A stretch of DNA of 64,000 nucleotides from Bacillota bacterium (GTDB lineage: Bacteria > Bacillota > Clostridia > Christensenellales > Aristaeellaceae): assembly GCA_023436585.1 (NCBI GenBank), contig JAEZIN010000018.1, positions 1 to 64,000 on the forward strand, in the 5' to 3' direction. The position numbers and the translations under genes are program-made. Numbering within the stretch: position 1 is the first letter of the stretch; each line of letters begins with the position of its first letter. Shown here piece after piece: positions 42,716-52,031 of the stretch. Below the pieces are notes generated by a model, which was not told the DNA's origin, did not search any database, and was given only the letters and a program-made list of their open reading frames with translations.

Positions 42716-44644
42716 TTGTTACCTAATACACGGTTTGCCGAAATACCCACACCGGACCAGGTAAAAATAACGGGTGAATGGATGGGCGGAATACTTGACG
42801 GCGTCCGCCGCAAGATGCTCCCCTTCCAATGGGAAGTGCTAAACGACACGGTGCCTGGCGTGGAGAAATCCCACTGCATCGAAAATTTTCGGATCGCGGC
42901 TGGGATTGCAGGCGGCAGCCATTACGGCTTTGTGTTCCAGGACAGCGATCTGGCCAAATGGCTGGAGGCGGCGGCCTACCAGCTTCATATGGCACCGGAC
43001 AAGGAGCTGGAAGAAAAAGCGGAGGCGGCCATCGATCTGATCGAAAAGGCGCAGGCGCCCGACGGCTATCTGAACACCTATTATCAAATCAACGGCATGG
43101 AAAAGTGCTGGACGAACATAAAGGACGATCATGAATTGTACTGCGCCGGGCACATGCTGGAGGCCGCCGTGGCCTATTACAAGGCCACCGGCAAACGCAG
43201 GCTGCTGGACGTGATGATCCGCAACGTGCTGCACATAGAATCCGTTTTCGGCCTCGGGGAGGGCAAGCTGTCCGGCTATCCCGGCCATGAGGAAATCGAA
43301 CTGGCGCTGTGCAAGCTCTTTGATGTCACGGGAGAAGAACGCTTTTTGCGCCTGGCCGCTTACTTTATCGACCTGCGCGGCCAATCGCCCAACTTTTTCA
43401 TGGAGGAAAGGAAGCGTTCCGGCGGCAAGCCATTGGACGAAAACAGCTTAAGGTATGCCCAATGCCATGTGCCTGTGCGGGAGCAAAAGACAATGGAAGG
43501 CCATGCGGTGCGGGCGCTGTACCTGACTGCCGGCATGGCGGACGTGGCCTTGCGCACGCAGGATGAGGCCCTGTGGAGCGCATGCAAGGCGTTGTTTGAA
43601 AACATCACCCAAAAACGCATGTATATCACCGGCGGCATAGGCTCCACCCATCACGGGGAAGCCTTTACCTTCGACTATGACCTGCCCAACGATACGGTCT
43701 ACGCGGAAACCTGCGCCTCCATTGCCCTGATCTTTTTCTGCCAGCGGCTTTTGCGCGGGGAGCAGCTCACCGTCTATGGAGATGTGATGGAGCAGGCGCT
43801 GTACAACACCTGCATGGCAGGAATGCGGCTGGATCAAATGGCCTTCTTCTATGTCAACCCCCTGTCCGTCCATCCGGATGCCAGCCATAAGGACCCAGGA
43901 AAAAGGCATGTGCTGCCCGAAAGGCCGGCCTGGTTCGGCTGTGCCTGCTGCCCGCCCAACCTGGCCAGGCTGCTGTCCTCCATCGGCTCGTACCAATATG
44001 CCGTTGCGGGGAATAAGGTATATGCACACCTGTACATAGAAGGAGAGGCCTCGCTTACCGCCGGCGGCCAGCCTGTTCACATCACCATGAAGACGGAATA
44101 TCCGTTTGAAGAAAATGTACGAATCCTGCCCGGACCCGGTGCCTATGACCTGATGCTGCGCCTGCCCGGCTGGTGCAAAAAGTATCAAGTCCTGCGCAGC
44201 GGAAAAGCTGTCAGCCCCGATCTTGTTAACGGATACTTGGCGGTGAACGGGCCCTTTTCAGAGAATGAGGAAATCCTGCTTCATATGGATATGCCGCCCC
44301 GCCGCTGCTATGCCAGCGTAAATGTACGGGAGGATATCGGCAAGGTGGCCGTGATGCGCGGCCCGTTGGTATACTGCCTGGAGGAACGCGATAACGGCGC
44401 TGGGCTGCATTGCCTGTCCCTGCCGAAAAAAGCACAGCTCACATGGAGGTTTGATCCGGAGATACTGGGCGGCACGCCGGTGATCCGCGCGGATGGCATC
44501 CGCCTTATGAAAACCGGAGAAGCGCTGTACACCGACGAGCCCGCCTGGAAAGAGGAACAAACAACCCTGACCTATATTCCCTATTCCCTGTGGGCCAACC
44601 GGGGTGAGAATGAAATGGAAGTATGGGTCAGGGAAAAGGAATAA
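42716..44644 (+). CDS. Beta-L-arabinofuranosidase, GH127 family
   Basis: 642 aa from TTG 42716, chosen for GGGAGG upstream; a further in-frame TTG lies at 42674. It has the (alpha/alpha)6 barrel of GH127 with YITGGIGSTHHGEAF, YAETCASIA (glutamate) and FGCACCPPNLAR, whose cysteines bind zinc and supply the cysteine nucleophile. No signal peptide, so it acts in the cytosol on imported arabinofuranosides. It stands alone, divergent from the dat operon, and ends at the terminator at 44658. Confidence 0.9.
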   Translation: MLPNTRFAEIPTPDQVKITGEWMGGILDGVRRKMLPFQWEVLNDTVPGVEKSHCIENFRIAAGIAGGSHYGFVFQDSDLAKWLEAAAYQLHMAPDKELEEKAEAAIDLIEKAQAPDGYLNTYYQINGMEKCWTNIKDDHELYCAGHMLEAAVAYYKATGKRRLLDVMIRNVLHIESVFGLGEGKLSGYPGHEEIELALCKLFDVTGEERFLRLAAYFIDLRGQSPNFFMEERKRSGGKPLDENSLRYAQCHVPVREQKTMEGHAVRALYLTAGMADVALRTQDEALWSACKALFENITQKRMYITGGIGSTHHGEAFTFDYDLPNDTVYAETCASIALIFFCQRLLRGEQLTVYGDVMEQALYNTCMAGMRLDQMAFFYVNPLSVHPDASHKDPGKRHVLPERPAWFGCACCPPNLARLLSSIGSYQYAVAGNKVYAHLYIEGEASLTAGGQPVHITMKTEYPFEENVRILPGPGAYDLMLRLPGWCKKYQVLRSGKAVSPDLVNGYLAVNGPFSENEEILLHMDMPPRRCYASVNVREDIGKVAVMRGPLVYCLEERDNGAGLHCLSLPKKAQLTWRFDPEILGGTPVIRADGIRLMKTGEALYTDEPAWKEEQTTLTYIPYSLWANRGENEMEVWVREKE

Positions 44645-44657
44645 AGGAGTTCATGCA

Positions 44658-44694
44658 AAAACCGGACCGCGAATACACATCGCGGTCCGGTTTT
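44658..44694 (+). terminator. Terminator after the GH127 gene
   Basis: 14-bp stem AAAACCGGACCGCG/CGCGGTCCGGTTTT with nine-base loop, ending in TTTT. Confidence 0.85.
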
Positions 44695-44724
44695 CGAAAT
44701 CTTTGCCTTGTTCTCGGGTATGTG

Positions 44725-44819
44725 TAGGGCGAGGGCTTGCTCCCGCCGCAAGCATTGGATCATTACCAAACACAAGCGCTCATGATCAGGAATATCGGCA
44801 GGAGCAAGCCCCCGCCCTA
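44725..44819. repeat. MITE-like element with 24-bp imperfect terminal inverted repeats
   Basis: TAGGGCGAGGGCTTGCTCC at 44725 onwards is mirrored by GGAGCAAGCCCCCGCCCTA ending at 44819, about 95 bases in all, with no open frame. It sits between convergent genes. Confidence 0.6.
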
Positions 44820-44859
44820 TGCCAATTCTATCATTGCATTTGTGCCTTTCGCCTGCGTA

Positions 44860-46359
44860 TCATTCACCGGCAATCAGCGTGCTGTAAGGCGGCAGCGTTA
44901 CCGCATTCCCATCCCGAAGGACTTCCCCGCTCTGGTAGACTGTTTTCAGCGCGGCGCCGACGGTGGCGGTTTGCTCCTTGGCGGTGAAGTTATGGATCAC
45001 GTACAATGTCTCATCTCCGCCTTGCATGGTATAAGCGGCCAGAACATCGTTTCCCACATCCAAGGGAGACAGTGTTCCCATCAGCAGCGCGGGGTGACCG
45101 TTGCGCAGCGCGATCAACACTTTGTAGTGGGACAATAGCGATCCGGGATCATCCTGCTGCACCGCGGCCGCCTTGGTGTTCTTATTGTACCGTGATTCGC
45201 GCCAGCTTGCCTGCAGGGGATCGCCGCCGCCCCAAAGCATGGGCGTGCGCAACTCTTCATCCGGCTTTGCGCCCAGCATACCAATCTCTTCCCCATAATA
45301 GATAATGGGGTTTCCGGGCAGCGTCAGCAGCATGGCCGCGGCCATCCTGGCGCGTTCCATTTTAGCCCCCACCATGCCATACAGACGGTTCTGGTCATGG
45401 TTGGTCAAAAAGGGTGCGTCGATGACATTCTCCCGCACTCGTGCGTAAGCCGCATAGATTTTTTGTAGGTTCTGGACATAGATCTTGCCGGAGCCGCCGG
45501 ACTTCACCAGATCGATGATATATTCGCCCACATCAAAATTAAGCGCGGAATCAAGGCCCCGGAGCAATTGCGCCCTGCGTTCCACATTCTCCCAGGCTTC
45601 GCCCAGGATATAGCTGTCGGGATGGCTCCCCTTGACGGCAGTAAAAAACTCCGTCCACCACTGCGCCGATTTGTCCGTATCTTGCATGCGGGTGAATTCG
45701 CCCTCGGCATAGATATGGGAGGTGGCGTCCAGCCGGAAACCGTCCACGCCCATTTGAAGCCAGTACTGTACGATGGAGATGACTTCCTTGCGCACATCCG
45801 GGTTTTCAAAGTTCAGGTCGGGCATCCCTTCCCAGAATAGAGCGTAGTACCAGCCGCCCTCGGATTCCCGCCAGACGTTGCTGTCCCATACAGACTGCTT
45901 GAGATTGATTCCGGCCGTCGTTTCGTCCGCCCAGTGGTACCAGTCCCGCTTGCCGCTTGAAGGGTCCTTGCTTTCCACAAACCACGGATGCTCAATGGAA
46001 GTATGGTTGAAGGGGATATCCAGCAGCACTTTCATGCCCCTCTCATGGGCAGCTGTCAGGAAAGCTTTGAAATCCTCCATGGTGCCATAGTCTTGCTGGA
46101 TGGAGCGGTAATCCGTTACATCATAGCCGTGATAGGACGGCGAAGGGAAGATGGGCATGAGCCAGAGCCCTCTCACCCCAAGGCCGCTCAAGTAGTCCAG
46201 CTTTTGGGTGAGACCGCTCAAATCCCCAATGCCATCGCCGTTGGAATCCGCATAGGAACGCACGAACACCTCATAGTACACACCGCGTTCCACGGCCATG
46301 GCAGGTACAGAAAGGAACAATAACAGCGCTGCCAGTAAAACAAGGAAGCATTTCTTCAT
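44860..46359 (-). CDS. Secreted alpha-amylase family glycosidase (GH13)
   Basis: 499 aa with signal peptide MKKCFLVLLAALLLFLSVPA cleaved near AMA. GH13 motifs: DIPFNHTS (region I), GFRLDATSH with nucleophile Asp near 208 (II), ILGEAWEN with acid Glu near 252 (III) and FLTNHDQNR near 319 (IV). VYYEVFVRSYADSNGDGIGD points to the oligo-1,6-glucosidase/neopullulanase-like subgroup. It probably cuts alpha-glucans outside the cell for uptake by the ABC transporter encoded six bases upstream. Confidence 0.9.
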   Translation of the reverse strand: MKKCFLVLLAALLLFLSVPAMAVERGVYYEVFVRSYADSNGDGIGDLSGLTQKLDYLSGLGVRGLWLMPIFPSPSYHGYDVTDYRSIQQDYGTMEDFKAFLTAAHERGMKVLLDIPFNHTSIEHPWFVESKDPSSGKRDWYHWADETTAGINLKQSVWDSNVWRESEGGWYYALFWEGMPDLNFENPDVRKEVISIVQYWLQMGVDGFRLDATSHIYAEGEFTRMQDTDKSAQWWTEFFTAVKGSHPDSYILGEAWENVERRAQLLRGLDSALNFDVGEYIIDLVKSGGSGKIYVQNLQKIYAAYARVRENVIDAPFLTNHDQNRLYGMVGAKMERARMAAAMLLTLPGNPIIYYGEEIGMLGAKPDEELRTPMLWGGGDPLQASWRESRYNKNTKAAAVQQDDPGSLLSHYKVLIALRNGHPALLMGTLSPLDVGNDVLAAYTMQGGDETLYVIHNFTAKEQTATVGAALKTVYQSGEVLRDGNAVTLPPYSTLIAGE

Positions 46360-46365
46360 ATTTAG

Positions 46366-47211
46366 TTATTCCTTTACCGCGCCTGACGCCAGCACCTGCG
46401 TCATGTACTGCTGATTGATGGCAAACAGGATCATGAACGGCACAGCCACGAGTACGGCCCCGGCCGCAAACATGGTGAAATTCGTGCGTTCCTTTCCATT
46501 GATCATGTCAAACAAGCCGATGGCAAGCGTTTTTTGCGTATCCGATTTGATAAGCAGCCTGGGGAGGATGAAATCCATCCACGGGCCCGTAAAGCTGGTG
46601 ACGGCCAGGAAGGTGACCATGGGCCTGGCGATAGGCAAAATGATCTTCAGGAAGGTGCGGAAATATCCAGCGCCGTCCACCCTGGCTGCCTCATCCAGTG
46701 AACGGGGCACGGTATCCAGATACCCCTTGATAAGCCAGGTGTTGTAGGGAATCTGCCCGGCGGCGTATACCAGAATCAACCCCAGATGCGAATCGAGAAG
46801 CCCCAGGCGCCAGACAAGCACATAAAGCGCGATCATCCCCGCAAAGGAAGGGAACATTTGCAGTATCAGCATGCCCATGAGCATGGGCTTTTTCGCCTTG
46901 AACCGGAACCGGGAGAAGATGTAGGCCGAAACCGTGGTGATGCATACCGACAGCACGGAGTTGACAGCCGCAATTTTGAGGGTATTCAGATACCAGTTCA
47001 CATACTTGGTATCATGAAACAGCCGGTCAAACTGGCGCAGGGAAAACTGCTGCGGGAAGGGGTAAGCGCCAAGACCCGCCAGCGCGTCCCCCTTAGAAAA
47101 GGCGCTGGACACAGTGAAAAGAAGCGGATAGATCACCAGCACCACCACCAGCACAAGGAAGAAGTATAATACGATGTACCGCAAAGCCTGCATAAGTCGG
47201 GACGCCGGCAT
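46366..47211 (-). CDS. Maltose-type sugar ABC transporter permease (MalG-like)
   Basis: 281 aa, six membrane segments starting YIVLYFFLVLVVVLVIYPLL. The EAA motif is EAARVDGAGYFRTFLKIILP. It overlaps the malF-like gene by one base (TAATG). Partner ATPase not encoded here, probably a shared MsmK-type protein elsewhere. Confidence 0.9.
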   Translation of the reverse strand: MPASRLMQALRYIVLYFFLVLVVVLVIYPLLFTVSSAFSKGDALAGLGAYPFPQQFSLRQFDRLFHDTKYVNWYLNTLKIAAVNSVLSVCITTVSAYIFSRFRFKAKKPMLMGMLILQMFPSFAGMIALYVLVWRLGLLDSHLGLILVYAAGQIPYNTWLIKGYLDTVPRSLDEAARVDGAGYFRTFLKIILPIARPMVTFLAVTSFTGPWMDFILPRLLIKSDTQKTLAIGLFDMINGKERTNFTMFAAGAVLVAVPFMILFAINQQYMTQVLASGAVKE

Positions 47212-48545
47212 TACAAATCACCATCCTTGAACGCCCTGGTGCGGGAGAAGTTGTAAATGGCGAAGGGAGCGATGACCACAAACAGCAGGATGGCCAGCAC
47301 CGCCGCCTTGTTGTACTGGCGCAGGTCGTATGTCAGTTTGTACATCCAACTCATCAGGATATCGGTGCCGCCCGCCCCGGACTGTGTGGTGGCCGTATCG
47401 GTCGGGCCGCCCTGGGTGAGGTAATACACCGCCCCGAAATTGTTCAGGTTGTAGGAAAAGCTCATGATGAACAGGGGGATCGTTTGGTAAAGCACCAGCG
47501 GCAGCGTAATTTTCATGAATTGCTGGCGTTTACTGGCACCGTCGATCTGCGCGGCCTCATACAACTCGCCGGGCACGGATGTCATGACGCCTGTGATGAG
47601 CATCATGAAATACGGGAAACCAAGCCATAGATTCACCAGCACGCAGGAGAAACGGGCCATGCCGATCTCCGACAGCCAGGGAATATTTTGACTGATGATC
47701 CCCCACTGCTTTAATAGCGCGTTGACAGGCCCGAACTGGCCGTTTAGAAGATTGCGCCATATCATCAGCGACAGCATGGCCGGCACGGAATAAGGCAGCA
47801 CGTAAATGCTTCTAAAGAGCTTGGGCAGCTTGATCTTTCTGTTGAGCAGCGTTAAAGCCATGAGCATGCCGCCCGCGTAGCTGGTGGTAGTGGCCAGCGC
47901 CGCCCACAGAAAAGTCCATATGGCAGTACGGGCAAAAGCGCCGGCCCACAAGGGCCTGTTGGCAATCTGCCCGAACGTATCCAAACCAACCCAGTCAACC
48001 GTATTGGCAGGGGGAATATTCTTAGGCGTAGAGTAATTGGTAAACGCGATCAGGGCGGAAAACAATAGCGGTATGAAAATAAAAAACACAATCATCACCA
48101 GGATGGGAGAAAGCCCCACCACGGCAAAGGATGTGTCTGCCAGCGAACTTAAAAACAGCCGGTTGGTGGGATAGCCGCCCGTACGCTGATACCGGCGCTG
48201 CGTGTGCATGGCATCCCGGATATTGGCAATATAAAGGCCGATGAAGGCGGCCAGCAGGATCATGTATATGATCCCCTCCACCATCATGAAAAGGGAATTG
48301 TCGCGCTGCAGTATGTTCAACTCAGGATGTGCGTCACCCAGCGTGATGAAGCCACGTATTTTTTGAAAAAAGGCCGTACAGTTGAAAAGAAAAACAAGCT
48401 CTACGAGCGAAAAAAAGGCGCCTTTGATGTACTGTTTCTGAAAAAATATCTGCCCAAGCCCCATAAACAGGCCGGACGCAATGACAGGCCGCCTGTCAGA
48501 AATCTGCTCCACTTCTTTAGGCGCTTTTACCGCAAGCTGCGCCAT
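47211..48545 (-). CDS. Maltose-type sugar ABC transporter permease (MalF-like)
   Basis: 444 aa from ATG 48545, which has AAGGGGGG upstream; a frame from 48575 lacks it. The extra N-terminal hydrophobic region and large loop (about residues 30-160) are typical of MalF. The EAA loop is YEAAQIDGASKRQQFMKITL. It follows the binding-protein gene after a 90-base gap containing a GC-rich hairpin. Confidence 0.9.
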   Translation of the reverse strand: MAQLAVKAPKEVEQISDRRPVIASGLFMGLGQIFFQKQYIKGAFFSLVELVFLFNCTAFFQKIRGFITLGDAHPELNILQRDNSLFMMVEGIIYMILLAAFIGLYIANIRDAMHTQRRYQRTGGYPTNRLFLSSLADTSFAVVGLSPILVMIVFFIFIPLLFSALIAFTNYSTPKNIPPANTVDWVGLDTFGQIANRPLWAGAFARTAIWTFLWAALATTTSYAGGMLMALTLLNRKIKLPKLFRSIYVLPYSVPAMLSLMIWRNLLNGQFGPVNALLKQWGIISQNIPWLSEIGMARFSCVLVNLWLGFPYFMMLITGVMTSVPGELYEAAQIDGASKRQQFMKITLPLVLYQTIPLFIMSFSYNLNNFGAVYYLTQGGPTDTATTQSGAGGTDILMSWMYKLTYDLRQYNKAAVLAILLFVVIAPFAIYNFSRTRAFKDGDL

Positions 48546-48595
48546 ACGGAACACCCCCCTTAAAAATAGCTGCAACAGGAAGCCCCAGGGGAGAA

Positions 48596-48619
48596 ACGAG
48601 GGGGCAGAAGCCCCCTCGT
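48596..48619. other. GC-rich stem-loop between malE-like and malF-like genes
   Basis: ACGAGGGGGC-AGAA-GCCCCCTCGT, a perfect 10-bp stem without T tract, 17 bases after the malE-like stop. It could stabilise the binding-protein mRNA or reduce read-through into the permeases. Confidence 0.65.
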
Positions 48620-48635
48620 GTGCTGTGACATCTCT

Positions 48636-49835
48636 TTATTTTCCGATGGATTCAATCACCAGGGCGGCGGCATCCAGTTCGGTCTTGACATCGCTGCCGT
48701 TCCAGATGTTGTTGAAGGCAGGGCCCATGCTGGACCAATAGCCGTCCATGGCGGGGATGGAGGGCATGGGCTTGGCATACTTGGCCTGCTCCATGATGCC
48801 CGCAAAGTAGGGATTCTCGGAAACGACGTCTGTGCGGGGGGATATGGTGTTGGTCATCTGGCTGCGCAGCGTCTGCATTTCATTGGTAAGCAGGAAGGCT
48901 GCGAAGTCCTGGGCCTCGGCGGGATGGGCGGAGAAGGCGGACACGTACATGCCGCGCACGCCGGAGAAGGATGCGGGGGGCGTCTGGGTCTCGGGCAGGG
49001 CGGGCAGGGGGGCTATGCCCAGGTTCACGCCGGCTTTGATGGCCGCGTCGATGGACCAGGGGCCGGTGATGTACATGGCGGCCGTCTTCGTCTCAAAGAA
49101 GGCGCTGGTGCAGAAGGGGCCGGTCATATCTTCCGCGGCCACGGGCAGAATCTTGTCCCTGAGGGTGGAGAAGTAGGTCATGCCCTTGATGGACGCTTCG
49201 CTGTTGATGTCATGCTTGCTCTGATCATCGCCGGCCGGTCCGAACAGGTCAGCACCGTAAGCGCTGATGAAGATGTAGTTATAGTAGGGAGCGAACACTT
49301 CCCACACCAGGCCGAACTTGTTGTTGGAAACGTCGTTGTATTCGGCGCAGAACTTCTCCATCTCTTCCCAGGTCTTGGGTGCTTCAGGAATCAAGTCCTT
49401 GTTGTAGAACAGGGCGTAGGTCTCGATGGCGGTAGGATAGCCATAGGTTACGCCATCATAGGTTACGGCATTGAGCGCGGCGCTCATGTAGCTGTTTTTG
49501 ACTTCTTCCGCGGCGGGGTTTTCCAGCACCAACTCGCCAACCACCATCTGGCCCAGCTTGTCATGCGGCGCGGCAAATACGTCGGGCCCGACGCCAGCGG
49601 GGCCGTCCAGCTCGACTTTCTGAACCGCGTCGGTGTGGCCGACAGAGTTGAACTCAAAGGTAACATTGGGATGCAGCTCCGTATACTTTTCCGCAGCGGC
49701 TTTGATGAAATCAAGCTCCACACCTTCGGATTCCCATACCAGCAGCGTTACGTTCCCTTCAGCCAGGGCCGCGGTGAGGGACATAGCGCCAAACAAAAGG
49801 GTAAGCGCCAGCAGGACAGAAAGGATCTTCTTCAT
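48636..49835 (-). CDS. Maltose/maltodextrin-type substrate-binding protein
   Basis: 399 aa, MalE family. Signal MKKILSVLLALTLLFGAMS, then VTLLVWESEGVELDFIKAAAEKY. GVGPDVFAAPHDKLGQMV and YNKDLIPEAPKTWEEMEKF are MalE/SBP_bac_1 motifs; MYITGPWSIDAA follows. AAGGAGG before the ATG. It captures oligosaccharides, probably released by the amylase of the same operon. Confidence 0.9.
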   Translation of the reverse strand: MKKILSVLLALTLLFGAMSLTAALAEGNVTLLVWESEGVELDFIKAAAEKYTELHPNVTFEFNSVGHTDAVQKVELDGPAGVGPDVFAAPHDKLGQMVVGELVLENPAAEEVKNSYMSAALNAVTYDGVTYGYPTAIETYALFYNKDLIPEAPKTWEEMEKFCAEYNDVSNNKFGLVWEVFAPYYNYIFISAYGADLFGPAGDDQSKHDINSEASIKGMTYFSTLRDKILPVAAEDMTGPFCTSAFFETKTAAMYITGPWSIDAAIKAGVNLGIAPLPALPETQTPPASFSGVRGMYVSAFSAHPAEAQDFAAFLLTNEMQTLRSQMTNTISPRTDVVSENPYFAGIMEQAKYAKPMPSIPAMDGYWSSMGPAFNNIWNGSDVKTELDAAALVIESIGK

Positions 49836-49884
49836 GGATACTACCTCCTTGCAATTTTATGAAACCGGGCGTGCCGGTTGCATA

Positions 49885-50895
49885 CTAAAGGACAGACCTG
49901 ACTGAATCGCCCAAGACGGGCTCGGTATCCAACAAGACATGGCGGGAAGGCTTTCCCGCAATGCTGTCAAGCAAAAGGGAAACGGATAATTTGGCCAGTT
50001 CCTCTACCGGCTGGCGCATGGTCGCAAGGGACGGTGTGATATAAGCGGCCAGCTCGATTCCGTCAAAACCGATGACGGACACATCCTCCGGCACGCGGAG
50101 TCCGTTATCGCACAAAGCCTTGATAACGCCTATGGCGATCATATCGGATATAGCGAACACCGCCGTAAAGTTTCGTGTCCTTTGAAGCGTTTTGACTGTG
50201 GCGTCATACGCCCCTTTTAAAGTAAAGTCTGTATGGATATACAGGTCGGGATCAAACGCTTCTCCATGTTTTGTGTAACTGTCCATAACCCCGGCAAAAC
50301 GCTGGCCCGTACCATCGCTGGGCTCACCCTGGTAGCCGGCCACTGCAATGCGTTTATGCCCCATTTCAAACAGCCTGCCGGCAGCGTCCATACCGCCCTT
50401 TCGGTTATCCACACTTACGGAGCATACCTTGGGTATTTTTAAGGAAGAGGCTTCGATGGTGGAAAATACGCATGGCAGGTCCAGTTGTGCAATTTCCTTT
50501 TCCCGGCCGCTTAAATTGCTGCCCAGGAAGATAACGCCGGAGAGCTTCCGCTCCAGAAACAATCTCCGTGCCGCCTTGAACTCATCCGCCTTTTCATCAA
50601 TGAATTCCAATAAGAACTGGCAGGATGTCTCTTTTCCGTACTCCAAAATGCGCTCGGCGATATCCGTAAGGAATATGTTCCGACGGCCATGCAGAATCAC
50701 GGCCACGAAATCCGTATGACGCTGCTTCAAATTTCGCGCGTTATTGTTGCGCACATAATGCAGCGCGGTGATGGCGTTTTGTACCTTATCCCGTGTTTCC
50801 GGGTCCACATCCATGCGCTCGTTGAGCACACGGGATACCGTGGATATGCTGACGCCAGCCTTCTGGGCCACATCCCGGATGGTGACGACCTGCAT
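49885..50895 (-). CDS. LacI family transcriptional regulator
   Basis: 336 aa. HTH VTIRDVAQKAGVSISTVSRVL at 4-24 and hinge helix region, then a periplasmic-binding-like sensor domain (VCSVSVDNRKGGMDAAGRLF). First gene of the sugar operon and directly upstream of malE. It probably represses the operon, itself included, from the operator at 50921-50938 and responds to a maltodextrin. Confidence 0.93.
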   Translation of the reverse strand: MQVVTIRDVAQKAGVSISTVSRVLNERMDVDPETRDKVQNAITALHYVRNNNARNLKQRHTDFVAVILHGRRNIFLTDIAERILEYGKETSCQFLLEFIDEKADEFKAARRLFLERKLSGVIFLGSNLSGREKEIAQLDLPCVFSTIEASSLKIPKVCSVSVDNRKGGMDAAGRLFEMGHKRIAVAGYQGEPSDGTGQRFAGVMDSYTKHGEAFDPDLYIHTDFTLKGAYDATVKTLQRTRNFTAVFAISDMIAIGVIKALCDNGLRVPEDVSVIGFDGIELAAYITPSLATMRQPVEELAKLSVSLLLDSIAGKPSRHVLLDTEPVLGDSVRSVL

Positions 50896-50920
50896 CCCAT
50901 CACTTCCCTATTTCTCTGGT

Positions 50921-50976
50921 AACGTTCGCGGTAACGTTTTCATGACCATCATATAGGAATGTATGTTAAATGTCAA
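50921..50976 (-). promoter_or_regulatory. Promoter and LacI-type operator of the sugar operon
   Basis: TTGACA-17-TATGAT on the minus strand (50948-50976). Immediately downstream lies AACGTT-ACCGCG-AACGTT (50921-50938, minus), a LacI-family-like inverted site placed to block transcription. The gap from 50977 to 51015 has nothing else. Confidence 0.75.
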
Positions 50977-51015
50977 GAGAAAATTTGGATTGTTTAAACA
51001 AAAACAAACTCCAAC

Positions 51016-51049
51016 AAAAAAAGCGCCATTTCTGCGTTCAGGCGCTTTT
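51016..51049 (-). terminator. Terminator of the arginine operon
   Basis: Minus-strand stem AAAAGCGCC/GGCGCTTTT followed by TTT, 75 bases after argF. Confidence 0.85.
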
Positions 51050-51122
51050 ATGGCTAGCTTTTCTGCCAGCTTCCAGATGTGTATTTTATATGTCAAAGCA
51101 CTAACATATGAATATGAAAGGT

Positions 51123-52031
51123 TTAATTTTTCTGCAGAAGCTTTACCAGCACTGCCTTCTGGGCGTGCAGCCGGTTTTCGGCCTGCTGAAAGATTTCCGC
51201 CGCGTGTTCCTCAAACACATTTTCGGTGATTTCCTCTTCCCTATGCGCCGGCAGGCAGTGGAGCACGATGGCGTCGGGCTTGGCCGCGGCCATAGCGGCG
51301 TCATTCACCTGATAAGCAGCAAAGGCGGCCTTGCGGGCGGCAGCTTCCCCTTCCATGCCCATGGAGGCCCAAACATCCGTATACACCACGTCAGCGTCAC
51401 GGCAGGCTTCCAACACATCATGTGTCAGGGTAAACAGCCCCGTTTCCGTGGCCCAGTTTACAATGCCCGCGTCCGGCTCATATCCCTTGGGGCAGGCGAT
51501 GGAAACCTGCATGCCCAGTTTCACGCCGCCTACAATAAAAGAGTTGGCCATGTTGTTGCCATCCCCCACGAAGGCCAGCTTCAAGCCGCGGAAGCTTTTT
51601 TTCAACTCCCGTATGGTCATCAAATCCGCCAGCATCTGGCAGGGGTGTTCAAAGTCCGTCAGCCCATTGATGACGGGGATGGAGCCGTATTTGGCCAGGT
51701 CCTCCACCTCCTGCTGCTTGTAGGTGCGGATCATAATGCCATCCACATACCGGGAAAGAACCCGGGCCGTATCCTGTACCGGTTCGCCGCGGCCTATTTG
51801 CAGGTCGTTAGCAGACAGGAAAAGGGCGTGGCCGCCCAGCTCATACATGCCCACTTCAAAGGAAACCCTGGTGCGGGTGGAGGCCTTTTGAAATATCATG
51901 CCAAGCGTCTTGTCCTGCAGGTACTTATGGCTGATACCGTGGGCCTTTTCGTACTTCAATTGGTCCGCCAGGTTTAGCACATCCAGTATCTCCTCGGCGG
52001 GGATGTCGGACAGTTTCAGCAAATGCTTCAT
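51123..52031 (-). CDS. argF: Ornithine carbamoyltransferase
   Basis: 302 aa, normal length. STRTR (carbamoyl phosphate site), HPCQ, DVWASMG and HCLPAHR (ornithine site) are all present. It makes citrulline from ornithine and carbamoyl phosphate. Its ATG overlaps argD by four bases. Last gene of argCJBDF. Confidence 0.97.
   Translation of the reverse strand: MKHLLKLSDIPAEEILDVLNLADQLKYEKAHGISHKYLQDKTLGMIFQKASTRTRVSFEVGMYELGGHALFLSANDLQIGRGEPVQDTARVLSRYVDGIMIRTYKQQEVEDLAKYGSIPVINGLTDFEHPCQMLADLMTIRELKKSFRGLKLAFVGDGNNMANSFIVGGVKLGMQVSIACPKGYEPDAGIVNWATETGLFTLTHDVLEACRDADVVYTDVWASMGMEGEAAARKAAFAAYQVNDAAMAAAKPDAIVLHCLPAHREEEITENVFEEHAAEIFQQAENRLHAQKAVLVKLLQKN

Noticed and set aside
48618..49862. 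414-codon plus-strand frame opposite the malE-like gene
   Set aside because: Its glycine-, histidine- and valine-rich composition is typical of antisense to a GC-rich gene; the MalE reading is clear.
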